A stretch of 64,000 nucleotides of DNA, taken from contig NC_134831.1 in assembly GCF_004210375.1 (NCBI RefSeq), positions 42,442,035 through 42,506,034 of the forward strand, read 5' to 3'. The stretch's first letter is position 1, and every line of letters begins with the position of its first letter. The DNA comes from Tachypleus tridentatus. Taxonomy: Eukaryota; Arthropoda; Merostomata; Xiphosura; Limulidae. Made by a program: the position numbers and the translations under genes. Of the stretch, positions 37,310-48,719 are shown piece after piece. The notes below the pieces were generated by a model. That model was not told where the DNA came from and made no database searches. It was given only the letters and a program-made list of their open reading frames with translations.

Positions 37310-39325
37310 TTCTGATTTATTTGTAAATATAACAGTAGTTTATCTACATATTAGCTATATTTTAACTGTGTGATCGATTAAATTAATCTCTGTATATTTG
37401 GTCTTTTTAGCCTGTGTGACAGATTGTGCAACACATGGGCTAAAGAGACAAGAGTATTGCATAAGACGTCGTTCAGATACCCAGTGGTTCAGGCTTAGTA
37501 ACTTTTACAGTACTTCAGGTCAGAGAGATAGCAACCAATCGGTAATTCTCGCCGCCCATGTGGCTACTTCTAAAGACATAGTGAGGTTGTCTATCATTTT
37601 AATAGTGCTCTAAAAATGTAGTATCTCGAGTGTTGAGCCTTGAACTTTTTAAACTACAGTTCTGTACGATAATCACTAGGCCTATCCGTGTATTGAAGTA
37701 AACATTTTGTATCAGTCAACCGTTAATGAAATTAATCTGATTCTTTAGTGTTACTAAACACCCACTAAGTTTTTAATGTTAATTTTGTTTTGGAGTTTCA
37801 GTTATATTAATATCACAGAAGAAATATTTTGTGTCGTAAAATACTTTCACCTAATTAGATTAGATACTAAAACTCGAGATAAAATAATCCTTCATTATAT
37901 GTAAAAAACACATGTAATTGAATTATCAATAATTTATCAGGTTAACGTCGATATCTCCATCCTGATCTTGGTTCGAATCACATTTAGTTTCTTCAAAGAA
38001 AACAGATGTCACAGTCATCACTGCCAACCTGTGAGAGTACATGTGTCACATCTCTTAGCAATACAAACATTCAGTCATGATTCAAGTCACACATTACTAG
38101 TAAATTACTGATAAAGTCACGAAAAAAAGAAAAAACATCCCCCAAAAGTCTGGCACGTGTTATTTTGGGCAACAGTTTACACGTTGTGATTTTCAAGTAA
38201 ACCACAGCCAACCCTAAGAGCTTACAGGTCCTTTGGTACTCCATTTAAGGGTTTTATTTTGAAAATACGTAAAAAAAGTGGATTAATAATTTTGATTGAA
38301 ATATTTTTTATATGTAAATTGGTTCAAAGAAACTTGAGAGCCGTTCAGAATTCCTTGGCCTACTTTTACTGCCCTCTCTTTGCATTAAAAAATAAACCAG
38401 GTAGTAGCGTTGAATACATTTCTTAGATGCACGTTTGTTTCATCTACATTACAAGAAGGTTTTTTTTTAAGTCTAAATGCATTACTTATGCTAAACATGT
38501 CTTTTTCCATAACGTTAAAAAGACATCTAGAATACTGTTTTATTATTCAGTTCTTAGAAAAATTGTTCAATGGCTCTTAAAGGTTTTGGCAGTCACACCA
38601 TTTCATGTTATTATTACTTCGCGAACCACTGTGGGAGCTATACATTATATTGTCTCTTACTTTGCGTTATAATACAACCTTTTGATGGACCACCTGAAAA
38701 ACTTTGCAAATCACTGATTTAAAAGTTAAGGATCTTTCTACATACTGAATCACTTAAAACAACTTGAGTGTGGTAGATACATCAACTATTTGAAATAACA
38801 GAACTACTTCTCGGACATGTGTTCTGAATAGTAAATTAAATGTTTACTAAATATATATCACATTTCTACCAGTTACTCATTGCACGTATATAAACCTTTT
38901 TTGATCTTTCATAGTGTTGTTTGGATGAGGCACTCTGGCGTCACTTGGATGCATGGTGCTGTAGTCGAATTATTTATTCAAATATCAGTTTTGATTGATT
39001 ATATTGCAGTTAGAAATATTAACTCTTAGGCTTAACGGGCGTGCATGACGTTTGTTACACTTGTTTACTTTGGTGGTTTCTTCCAAGATCTCAAATTTTT
39101 TCTGTGTTCTTTCCACACTCACATGTGTAACGATGGTTAAGATTCCTAGTTTATTAATTCTATCTTTTCACTGGCCCTCCTATCGTGTGCTGTCGCTAAT
39201 ACTTTTCGTTTAAATGTACGATGTGGTCTCATATCATTAACAACGTGAAAAGCATACATATGGTCAGTTACAGGCTCGTTTCACGTCACTAATGATGGAG
39301 CCGAAAGACATTTAAACAAAACCTT
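37310..39325. other. no gene seen
   Basis: AT-rich DNA without a supported exon or known repeat. A possible degenerate tRNA-like stretch ('cttggttcgaatcaca', about 37970) is too weak to call. Open frames 37398-37613 and 38427-38672 have no domain. Confidence 0.5.
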
Positions 39326-39821
39326 TATACCTCCTACTTTGTTTAATCAGGACTTGTTCATACCTTCTACTTTGTTTAATCAGGAATTGTTCATATCTTA
39401 TACTTTGTTTAATCAGGAATTGTTCATACCTTCTACTTTGTTTAATCAGGAATTGTTCATATCTTATACTTTGTTTAATCAGGAATTGTTCATATCTTAT
39501 ACTTTGTTTAATCAGGAATTGTTCGTATCTTATACTTTGTTTAATCAGGAATTATTCATACCTTCTACTTTGTTTAATCAGGAATTGTTCATATCTTATA
39601 CTTTGTTTAATCAGGAATTGTTCATACCTTCTACTTTGTTTAATCAGGAATTGTTCATACCTTCTACTTTGTTTCATCAGGAATTGTTCGTATGTTATAC
39701 TTTGTTTAATCAGGAATTGTTCATACCTTCTACTTTGTTTCATCAGGAATTGTTCGTATCTTATACTTTGTTTAATCAGGAATTGTTCATACCTTCTACT
39801 TTGTTTAATCAGGAATTGTTT
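39326..39821 (+). repeat. 33-bp minisatellite, about 14.5 copies of two unit types
   Basis: Each unit is 'tttgtttaatcaggaattg' followed by either 'ttcataccttctac' (type A) or 'ttcatatcttatac' (type B). The order is roughly ABABBBABAABABAA. Because 33 is a multiple of three, one plus frame stays open and reads an 11-residue repeat, LFNQELFI(PST/SYT). Both strands are open, so this is better explained as a minisatellite than as a gene. Confidence 0.93.
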
Positions 39822-40163
39822 GAGCTATTGAAATCGTGGTTCTTATTGGTTTATGATTCACAACAACTTTTGTTGAAGCTTATATTCTAATATTTCAGTT
39901 TTGTAAAACGCTGCCCGCTTTTCAACGATTTCTGTTGGTTCTGACAATATATTTTTTTTTAATTTTAGTATTCCACCATATAAATAATCCAATACTGTTA
40001 CACTGATTCGAACTTCCGATACTCAATACTTAACATTTTTGTATTAGATTTAGCAATAAAACTAATAACTTAGTACGTCGGTAACAAACACCGAAAGCAA
40101 CTGTGTAAACGAAATTATTTAGTAATTACGTAAATTTAAATACTCGACCTAATACAACAAAAG

Positions 40164-40428
40164 ATGGCCCGGCTCAGGTGGGTTAAGGCATTCGACTCGT
40201 AATCCGAGGGTCGTGGGTTCGAATCCCGGTCGCATCAAACATGCTCGCTCTTTCAGCCGTGGGGACGTTATAATGTTACGATCAATCTCGCTATTCGTTG
40301 GTAAAAGAGTAGACCAAGAGTTGGCGGTGGGTGGTGATGACTAGCTGCCTTCCCTCTAGTCTTACACGGACGGGTAGCGCTGATAGCTCTCGAGTAGCTT
40401 TGCGCGAAATTCAAAAACAAACAAACCA
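40164..40428 (+). mobile_element. tRNA-derived SINE (family A) with 10-bp target duplication
   Basis: Nearly complete copy with head 'ggcccggctcaggtgggtta', intact box B 'gggttcgaatccc', body and 'aaacaaacaaacc' tail. Target duplicates 'acaacaaaag' lie at 40154-40163 and 40429-40438. A deletion removes 'ctgctaaattag' near 40368. This is one of the best preserved copies. Confidence 0.94.
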
Positions 40429-41022
40429 ACAACAAAAGGTATGTGACTATACAAAGAATTAACAATACTTATATAAAGAAAACAATAAAACACGCACAAG
40501 AAAAAGGCGCAAAGCCAAAACTTTGAAGGATTATCTGGAGTTCACAATCACTTAATTGTTACAAAGTAACAATTAATTACTGATGTTTGTCATAAGACAT
40601 TACCATTAGGCTTACTGTTAAACACCGCATTATTTATTTGTTGTTGTCGGATACAGTGAAATAGTATGGTTGAAATAGGCTTTTCTTCTCTGAAAACTCT
40701 TTAAAGGTGAATTTTTAACAAATTTAATAATTGCCTTAGAAACTGTACTTTGGTTAGGTATGATTCCTGTGTGGTTGCCATATTCTTAAACACTTTAGTT
40801 TTTGAGTAAAAAATGAAGTTCCTCTCGGTCGTTCGGCTGTTTCCGTGACGTTTTACAACTATGACGTAATAGTTGCCAAACATGCTTTGTTGCGCGCCGA
40901 CCATGTTGTTCCTTTCAGTGCTGGTTTTTTATGTAAGTCTGTCGGGGCTTTTTTCGGATTACATACTCTGTGAGACTATTTTTTGTCTTGATATTGCTAC
41001 TTTATGTTTGTTTTATGATAAC

Positions 41023-42599
41023 ATGGTTTACTGCGTTGCTTATGGTTGTAAAAACGGTTCGGCATCGGGCAAAAGCTTCTTTTCGTTTGCGTGCAAGAAG
41101 GAACTGGCAAGGTGGCGACAGTGGGTGCGGATGGTCAATAGGAAGAACTGGACACTTTCACATCATGCAAAGCTTTGTCAAGATCACTTTGAACGCTCAT
41201 GTTTTGTGTCGGATTCCACTGTTTTGGATTCCGTGGGTTTCAAGACAGGGAGGTTAATACTGAAAAAAACCATAGGCAGTAGACAGGATCGTCCCCATCA
41301 TCTTTCCTCGTGTAGAGCTGAGGACTAATCTCAGCCTGCTGCCTACAGGTTCCACTCCTCTGAAGCCATCACGAAAAGAACAAACTTAAAGGAATGTGTG
41401 CAGTATAAAGCGATAAAAAATAACTAGTATAATATAATACTTTAAAAAGTACGAGTTTTTGAAGAATGTAACTAGACATATACATTTCACATTCATGAGC
41501 GTGTTTTGCATTTGTGGCACCTGAAAGTCAGTGAAACCTTGATTTCCTAGTCTAGACAGTGGACAAATCTATCCCAAATAGAGTACATTTCAAGTTTTAA
41601 AGCTGATAGATCATTCTGTAGATATTTTTGTATCATTCTTAAATATGGAAAAGTTTGAAGAATTCCATTTTTCAAATTTAACATTTCAAGATAAATTGAA
41701 ATAAGACTGTGTCTTGAACATGTTGAAGTAATCAAGTAAATGTTATGTATTTATAAAAAAAATTGTAGACTTGTAAACAATCAAATATAAACTCCATAAC
41801 ATATTTCCGTAACGTGTCATAATAAAATTAATCTTAACACAGTACTTTGACATTGTCATATTAAATGTAAATCTCATAAACCTCGTAAAGCATGTTGTTT
41901 TAATATATAGTCTTATATCTTCAGCTTTTAGAGGAAAGTACTGCTCATGTCACAGTGCCTACTTCTGTAGAGGAAGTTGTGCTTCAGCCCACCCCTGATG
42001 ATGACTGCCATGACTCTAGAGCTGACTCATTTCAGAGTGTGTCTGTTCACACTCTTGTAAGTAGATATTGTTAGATTAAACATTCATAAGTTGCAATAAT
42101 TGATGTATAATTTTATTTACATTAATTTGAATCTAACTGTGAAAGAATGTTATTATTTCAACTTAAATAAAAACCTATTGTTTTAGCTTATCCACAAGTA
42201 TTCCAAGAGGTACACAGACTGGCTGGTATTCTGTTTCCAGAGGTGTACACCATACAGGTATTCCCATCTGGCTTGAAGACTGTAGCTACCCAGTCAGAAA
42301 ATCTTCCAACAATAGATTTTGCTTGTCGTACTGGTAAGTTAGTTTGAATATGAATATGACATTTTCATTCATGATTTAACAATATTCAATAGTCAGATTA
42401 ATCTTGTTAATATTATTTTGATTATTTATTATAAACTATTGCTGGTAAACAGTACATTGTTCATATACATGTAATTCTGTCACTGATTTTTGCAGAATCA
42501 TCACCTGCTGCTAAGAAGTTCTCTGTATCACAAGTGACAGACGCTGATGATACTGATGATGTTCATGTGAGTGATGATGAAGGTGCTGATCCTGACTAG
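41023..42599 (+). CDS. THAP-domain protein, four exons, frame partly uncertain
   Basis: Exon 1 starts MVYCVAYGCKNG (41023) and holds a C2CH THAP zinc finger: C-x4-C, W-x2-W-x-R, NWTLSHHAKLCQDHFERSCF. The closing VPIIFP motif lies in the next frame (about 41288-41310), so a one-base shift or a 43-base mini-intron must be assumed. Exon 2, 41925-42056 (acceptor ttcag, donor gtaagt), encodes LLEESTAHVTVPTSVEE. Exon 3, about 42187-42333, encodes HRLAGILFPEVYTIQVFPSG; its frame fits exon 2 only if a later acceptor at about 42206 is used. Exon 4, 42496-42599, ends in an acidic tail and joins exon 3 in phase. THAP fingers bind DNA. It lies inside a TTAA-flanked unit and may be a transposon accessory protein, or a decaying gene. 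Confidence 0.6.
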
Positions 42600-42729
42600 A
42601 ACTTGTCAGATCTGTGTCAAAAGTAACTGTTCTAGGTTCGTTCAGAGTAGGTTCAAATTGATATGGCGCTGCTCGACACTGTTCAGAACACAAAGTCAAA
42701 ACAGACTCCGCCTCTGTTTCTCCGTATGC

Positions 42730-42849
42730 GTGTGTGTGTTTTTCTTTTAGCAAAGCCACAAAGGGCTATGTGCTCAGCCCACAGAGGGGAATCGAACCCC
42801 TGATTTTAGCGTTGTAAATCCGGAGACATACCGCTGTACTAGCGGGGGC
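42730..42849 (-). mobile_element. tRNA-derived SINE (family C) with 11-bp target duplication
   Basis: Minus-strand copy: head 'agcccccgctagtacagcgg', 'ggatttacaacgctaaaatc', box B 'ggttcgattcccc', and tail 'gctttgctaaaagaaaaaca'. Target duplicates 'tctccgtatgc' lie at 42719-42729 and 42850-42860. It is nested in the right arm of the TTAA unit, so it arrived later. Confidence 0.94.
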
Positions 42850-43121
42850 TCTCCGTATGCACTAGCCATGTTTATTTACATTCAACGCGCTGGCGTTGGC
42901 GGTTTGTTTGGCAACTATTACGTCACAGTACTTTTCCTCGCGGCAAACGTGAAAACTAAAACATTCGGATTGTTGCTCGGAAAGGGCTCTTTCTGCACCA
43001 AGTTCTATGTTTCATTTATTAGCACATATTTTTTATAAAAAATGTGAACCTGCAAAATTAATCAGTATGAGTAGTTCTTTTGACTGCAAAGTTTTCTTTT
43101 TTCTCTAAAATTCACCTTTAA

Positions 43122-43985
43122 GAGAATGAATAAAGAACGTAATATTTAAATATATACCAAGTCTGATAATATTATCTTATGAGAAATATAATTGATTATT
43201 AAAATGTTTTTCCAACAAAAATGTTTACACCAAACAATTTTTATGAAACAATAAGAGTGAATAAGTAGATAATAAATTGTACAATGAAGCAGACAAAATT
43301 ATATAAGGAGGTATAATTAATATGGTTTAACAACATCATCTAAAGACATTAGTTAAGTGATGTAATTTGTGTTGTAAAAAACTACTGTAATTCATGTTCT
43401 AAACACTGTTAACTTTAAAATAATATTATTAATGTAATTCATGCTGTTAGTTTATTTTCTGATAACAACTGAAATAGTATTTCTTGCCACCTCGTGGTGG
43501 AATTCTTTGAGGTTGGAATGTCAGTTGATCTGCGACGCCATAGTTTTATCGAGTGGCGCCAGAGAGCGAAAAGTTGCAAATTGGGCTGATATAGGATGGA
43601 GAATTTCAAATCGTGTCACCAGAAGTTTGTGATAAGATGATCATTGGGAGCGCCATCAGTGAGCATCCAATTACACGGAACAGATGTTTTATTATGAAGT
43701 GTTTGTAGGTTTACCATCAGAGGCGTTGTTAAATCTACCTGAGCTTGATTGTCAAGTTACATCAGGTTACATAAAATAAAGACAACTACTATTTTATTTT
43801 CTACAGCTCTTAATATAATATTAGTTTCCACATTATCGTTACGATCAACTTTATAATATAATATTTATAATAAAAATGCACTTGAATATATAACATTTAT
43901 GTATACTGCTTCATTCATTATAGTTTGATTGTTCGTAAAGCGTATTTGATGATTATCCTTACACTGGTTTGTTTCACAGATATTT
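43122..43985. other. no gene seen
   Basis: AT-rich flank of the TTAA unit. One plus frame at 43441-43632 contains a CG-richer patch (about 43490-43680) but no domain I recognise. Confidence 0.5.
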
Positions 43986-45380
43986 AGTCCTGAAAAGGAC
44001 CACTTTTAATGTTAACCTAAATAATTCAAGTTCTAAATATTTATCTCATTATCACACTATTTAAAGTAATTCTGGCTCTTCAAATCAAAATAGATTTTTG
44101 TTAGCAGTACAACTTACATTTGTCATGACCAATATGGTCCTGTTTTTATTATTATTATGTCTTATTACGTTTGTATCCACGTTATCAAACTTAATCAACT
44201 CTGTACATTTAATATAAAAATCTGTTTATGAAAGTTTAAAGTGTTAATTAGATTTGTTTTTCAGTCAGACACTAATTTAAAAAATGGACAAACTAATATC
44301 AGTATTATTATATTTAGTTGGAACAAACTTTTTTATGTAGAAATTAACAATTTATGGATAAAATTAGATTTACTAATACATGAGAATTAAAATAAACCCA
44401 CAAAACAGGGATATTTAGCTCAGTATATGTATATATATATATAACAGCCATAATATATAATTTCCTTTTGGGCATGCCGTATTATTCTTATTTTGAACGA
44501 TTCAGTTAGAAATATTTAGAATGAACGTATAAAACGACACGAAATAGTTTTTTTAAGGCTTGCGCAGATTGTAATTTAAATGAATGCATGGATGATCATA
44601 TGATTATGATGCATAGGACAAGAATCTAGAGTTTGAAAGTTTTATGTAACAATTTATATGGAAAACGGTCCTTTTCAGGATTATAGTTACACTGTAAATT
44701 AAAGTGATGATATGTGTGTAATTATTGAAGCAAGCTACAAAAATAGTGAAACTAAAAATTAGATGAAACAATATAAAAATTTCAATTATTACACTTTATT
44801 ACAATATACAATAATATTGTAATACAAATAATTACAATTATTTCACACTTTAACTTTTATTGATATTTACTGAGAAATTGAATACACAACTGTATTGTTC
44901 CTTTTCTTTAGGACTTACAACTTTAATCGCTGTTCATGTCCCCTGAAAAAGCACGAAGACATCCTGGAGGGGGTCACCTGTATTAAGCACTTGCATCACT
45001 ATAGTGTGTCGTAAGCCAGTAAATACTAAAATGTCGTCATCTGAGGAGTGCTTAACGTTGCAATAATTGTTTTCGTTACGTCAGTAAAGTGGTTTGCCAT
45101 GAATCACGAGAAACATTATGCACTCTACAGGCTACAGCACAACATTACATATGAAATTGAAAAACAAGTAATAAAAACTGACGTTACTCTTAATTTTGGT
45201 TTTATTACACTTAGTATATGGAATATATCTAGGGTTTGAATGTTTTAGTTTAACGTGGAAAACAGTCCTCTAAACAGATTGTAAGTTAAACATGTAACCG
45301 AATAATCGTAAAGATTGTGATACAATTAGTCAAACTGTAATAAAGAAAACGTAACATGCTTATTTCACGTATTAAAACAC
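43960..45380. repeat. diverged repeat units with histone-type stem-loop look-alikes
   Basis: Three related segments share a 'gaa-tttt-gttaac-tggaaaac' lead-in and a short hairpin: minus strand at 43986-44001 ('ggtccttttcaggact'), plus strand at 44667-44682 ('ggtccttttcaggatt'), and a decayed form near 45262-45280. The wording fits the histone mRNA 3' stem-loop. No histone coding sequence is recognisable next to any of them. The units are about 600 bases apart. Confidence 0.5.
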
Positions 45381-45697
45381 GATGTATCTGTAGAAACTTT
45401 TAATATAAAACGAGGCTATGGCTTTTGTACCATTTACTATTCGTGTATAATTACCAATGATTCTTCACTGGGATAGAGGAGTCAGAACTGTCTTTTAGCG
45501 ACAGTTTCTAAAGAGTGTTAGTTTAGTCAGAAATAGAGCAAGTTTTACTATTTATTTTCAATTACTTTATGTAATAGAAAACACAACAAACTATTTTCGA
45601 CAAAGTTACATATAGAATTCGACATATTCTACAGTAGATAAGAAAGGACATTCACGAAATAGCATGTAGTATTCAGTTCTGTGAAGAACAATATTAA

Positions 45698-45830
45698 CTG
45701 AGGTGATACAGTGACATGTTTCATGTTACATACAACAATGTTTGTTTTATATAACAGAGCTGACATATTTCATGCTACATAGAACAATTATAACTTGAGA
45801 TAATAGAGCTGACATATTTTATGCTACAAC
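45698..45830 (+). repeat. short tandem repeat, about 50-60-bp units
   Basis: Two to three imperfect units share 'gacatatttcatgctacata' and 'ataacagagctgacat'. It is non-coding. Confidence 0.6.
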
Positions 45831-46498
45831 GTTCTCACTATGGCATCTCTCACGTAGTTCGTATATACGCTTACAATTATTTTTCATGCACCGTGTTTCT
45901 TTCTTGTATACTGAACTTGTTATTAATGAGATGCCTGGTGTTTGTACTATTGTAATATATATTTGTCTGATGCTCTAATTAATATATCTAGTTTTGTGGT
46001 GATGCTATCACATATCTGGAATCACCCAAGTAGTCTCAGTTTTACACGTACTTTCTTTGTTGCTATGTTTTAAGAGAACATGTATGTTTTCTTTTTGCTT
46101 ATCAAAATTTGTTACCTTACTATGTTTTGTATAAATTCCTGTGGTATTTTCTTTTAAAACAGTCATCAGGTTTTATTGTAGCCTCCTTCAACAACAGGTG
46201 AATCGTTTTTTGACCTGGGAACTTTCAACTCTAGTGGGCTAAATGAACTTTTTAGTTTCTTGTAATATTTCTTGCTTCAGTTTAAACCACGCTTAAATGG
46301 ATTTATACAGTGAATTATGTATCTCTCTATTCATTTTTTTAACTATAATGCATATATTGTTAGCGCACGCATGCGTGTATATATCTGGATGTATTTATGT
46401 ATATATATATGTACATTGTTATACACGTTCATTTGTTACATTACCACGCGACATTCGATTTAGAATGTTTTTGTTGACGGTTTTACTGTTCATTTACT

Positions 46499-46535
46499 GA
46501 TACCTGAAAAGGGCCATTGCCCGAAACGTTGTATC
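46499..46535 (+). ncRNA. decayed hammerhead-ribozyme-like motif
   Basis: Layout: GATAC (46499-46503), CTGAAAA in place of the core CUGANGA, stem II 'gggc-catt-gccc', GAAA, 'cgtt', then GTATC (46531-46535), which pairs perfectly with GATAC as stem I. One core base (G to A) differs from consensus, so activity is doubtful. The 'GAAACGTTG' wording matches the motif on the Penelope-like insertion at 51193, so it is probably the 3' relic of another such element. Confidence 0.6.
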
Positions 46536-47535
46536 GACAATAGTAGATATATTAATATATCTGTTAGTTAACGTCTTGGTAGTTTTACCTTCAGTATTTT
46601 TTATGGTTTTATTTAAGTTTGTTGAAACGTATACAACGGTGTTTACATCTGATGACGTAATTCGTGCTGTATATAACAATAGTAACTTAAATAATGCCTT
46701 ATTTATCAACACTGACATAACGACAGACATAAATGACGAAGTTCTATCGTATTTAACAATACTCACGGAACGACAGAAGCACGTGATGTAATTTAGTCTG
46801 CAGTTAACAATATTCATTGCAGCAACATTGTTATATTTTATAGACGGGGGACAAACCTAGCTATATGAACATTGATCACACGAGTGAGCCTGTTTGAGTC
46901 TTTCAGATGATGAAGTTCTGCATGCAGTATAGAATTTAGAGAAACTTCAATTACTTGTTCAATAAGCAAAGTTAATTAGCTGCTGCCTTAATTATTGCAA
47001 GTCTCTACTTCGATTCCTTCAAGGATTTGAAGAGCAGCAAACACTCACCGTTCTAATTAGTTATTTTTCACCCTTATCTTCGTATTTATGTCAATAAGCG
47101 CCATCGAAGCAACTTCCTAAGATTTGTGACTTTTCATCACTGGCATGCTGAAAAAACGTTTCTACTTATATCGACTTAATTTATGCAACAGTGTAACAAA
47201 AATGGGAATACTGTTTTAATCTCAGAAATGGGTAAATGACACGTCTGTTTTAATTAGGCTGTTTTACGTCTAGTTTTGAGTTTCATTTCACAATCAGACT
47301 TGTCAGGTAGCCACTTCAAAATGGAGCATATAAGTCCAATAAAAACCACCTGGATATCGTGCAACGTCAATTTCCCAGTGAAGAGCGATCCTTTAATAGC
47401 ATGCATATTAAAGAGAAATGTTTGTTTTTAATATACATTATACACATTTATAAATGTTTCCTCCTTTTTTGTTCTCGAGCGTATCGAAACTCTGTAGAAA
47501 GTTTAGGTTTAAGGATTGATTAAAATGATAAGAGT

Positions 47536-47784
47536 TTGTTTGTTTGTTTTGAATTTCGTGTAAAGTTACACTAGGGTTAGCCGTCCCTAATTTTGCATCA
47601 CCTAGTCATCACCGCTCATCACCAACTTTTGGGCTACTCTTTTACCAACTCTTTTATAATGTTGACCGCCACACTATAACGCCCTCACTGCTGAAAGGGC
47701 GAGCATGTTTGACGTGATGTGGATTCGAACCCAGACCCTCAGATTACGAGTCGAACTCCCTAACCATCTAGTCATACCGGGCTC
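47536..47784 (-). mobile_element. tRNA-derived SINE (family A), with body deletion
   Basis: Minus-strand copy with head 'gagcccggtatgactagatg', box B 'gggttcgaatcc', a body missing the 'agtgtaagactagagggaag' part, and a 'gaattcaaaacaaacaaa'-type tail. Confidence 0.88.
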
Positions 47785-47959
47785 AACGATTCTAGAATTC
47801 TGCGTATTTGTACATGTGTAAAAGAAGGTAAAACATTATATACTTTAACAGTACATGAAACTGAGATTATATTTTCTCTTTTACAAGGTTTGATTATTAC
47901 TTTAGTAATTGTTATTAACACTAAATTTTCTATTATAATACTGTCTATGTATCTATCAA

Positions 47960-48700
47960 ATTACTTGTTGGTTTTACTCACTCCTATACGAATAGGACAT
48001 TACGTTTCTTACAAAGTCTCTCGATCTGTCTCTGTCCTGTGCAACCTCTGTCCATTCCTCATCTTCTATAAAAACATCAAAGACATTTTCTGTCAGATTA
48101 TCTTTGTTTTTGGTTATCCTAATGGTTTTCTCACTTTGTAGTATGTCAATTTTGGGCAGTCTATTCTATTCTGGTGACACACCAAACCAATCTCATTCTT
48201 CTTGATTTTACAATATTTATAATAGGAATTGCTCCTCTGTTACCCATGAACTCTTGGTTTTGCTATCTTTTCCATCTGTTCTCATCTGTATCATGTACAA
48301 GTCCTATAATTTTTTTTCGTAGAACCATATTCTCCAGAACCTGGACATTTTTTTTAAATGTCTTGAAAGTGAGCATGAATCAGATCCATGTGGAACAACT
48401 GGTTTTACAATGAGATTTTATATTCCCGTTTCACTTTATTGCTGAAACGTCTTTTACTTAATATTTCTTTCAAGCCCCTAAATATTCTATATCCACTTTC
48501 CATACTATTTATGGCATTTGTTTTCTTATCATTACCTTCTATTACTTTGGTTCTCAGATAGTTAAACTCATTCTTATATTCAGTATCCATAAACTTTTGT
48601 TCTTCAAGGTCATCATTTCTAAATATTTTCATAATATTTGTTTTTTCCTCACTGATCTCATCTTCTCAGACATCTCTATGAAATACAGTACTAATTCTGC
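47960..48700 (-). pseudogene. LINE reverse transcriptase C-terminal relic
   Basis: Minus-strand pieces in order: EISEEKTNIMKIFRNDD (about 48650-48600), INSMESGYRIFRGLKEIL, SNKVKREYKISLVKPVV and PHGSDSCSL (to about 48370), LENMVLRKKIIGL (about 48340), then WTEVAQDRDRSRDFVRNV (about 48050-48000). This is the order seen at the end of many non-LTR reverse-transcriptase ORFs (SxKT, lxR-lS, iYKtxixPvlxYGSE, ExkvLRxixG, W-x-A-x-DR-x-x-W). Frameshifts interrupt it. Clade not determined. Confidence 0.7.
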
Positions 48701-48719
48701 AATCACTTCTTCGATGTAA

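Larger units (their letters stand above)
40705..43117 (+). mobile_element. TTAA-flanked inverted-repeat unit enclosing a THAP gene
   Basis: TTAA at 40701-40704 is followed by 'aggtgaattttt', and the mirror 'aaaattcacct' ends at 43117 followed by TTAA (43118-43121). A second inverted block, 'gacgtaatagttgccaaaca', lies at 40863-40882 and in reverse at 42905-42924. The TTAAAGG end is the signature of the T2/Kolobok type of DNA transposon, whose autonomous members are known to encode THAP-domain proteins. No DDE transposase is seen in the 2.4 kb, so this is a derived or partial unit. The assignment to Kolobok is by end wording and THAP content only. Confidence 0.7.

Noticed and set aside
39326-39821. 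CRISPR-like array or repetitive protein gene
   Set aside because: There are no unique spacers, the units are head-to-tail, both strands are open, and the context is eukaryotic. It is a minisatellite.
44900-45240. Possible coding patch around 'cacgaagacatcctgg' and the 63-codon ORF
   Set aside because: I could not match it to histone H4 or any other family and stops interrupt the likely frame.
47890-48413. Plus-strand hydrophobic ORFs that look like membrane proteins
   Set aside because: The opposite strand reads as a LINE reverse-transcriptase tail in the expected block order, which explains the region better.
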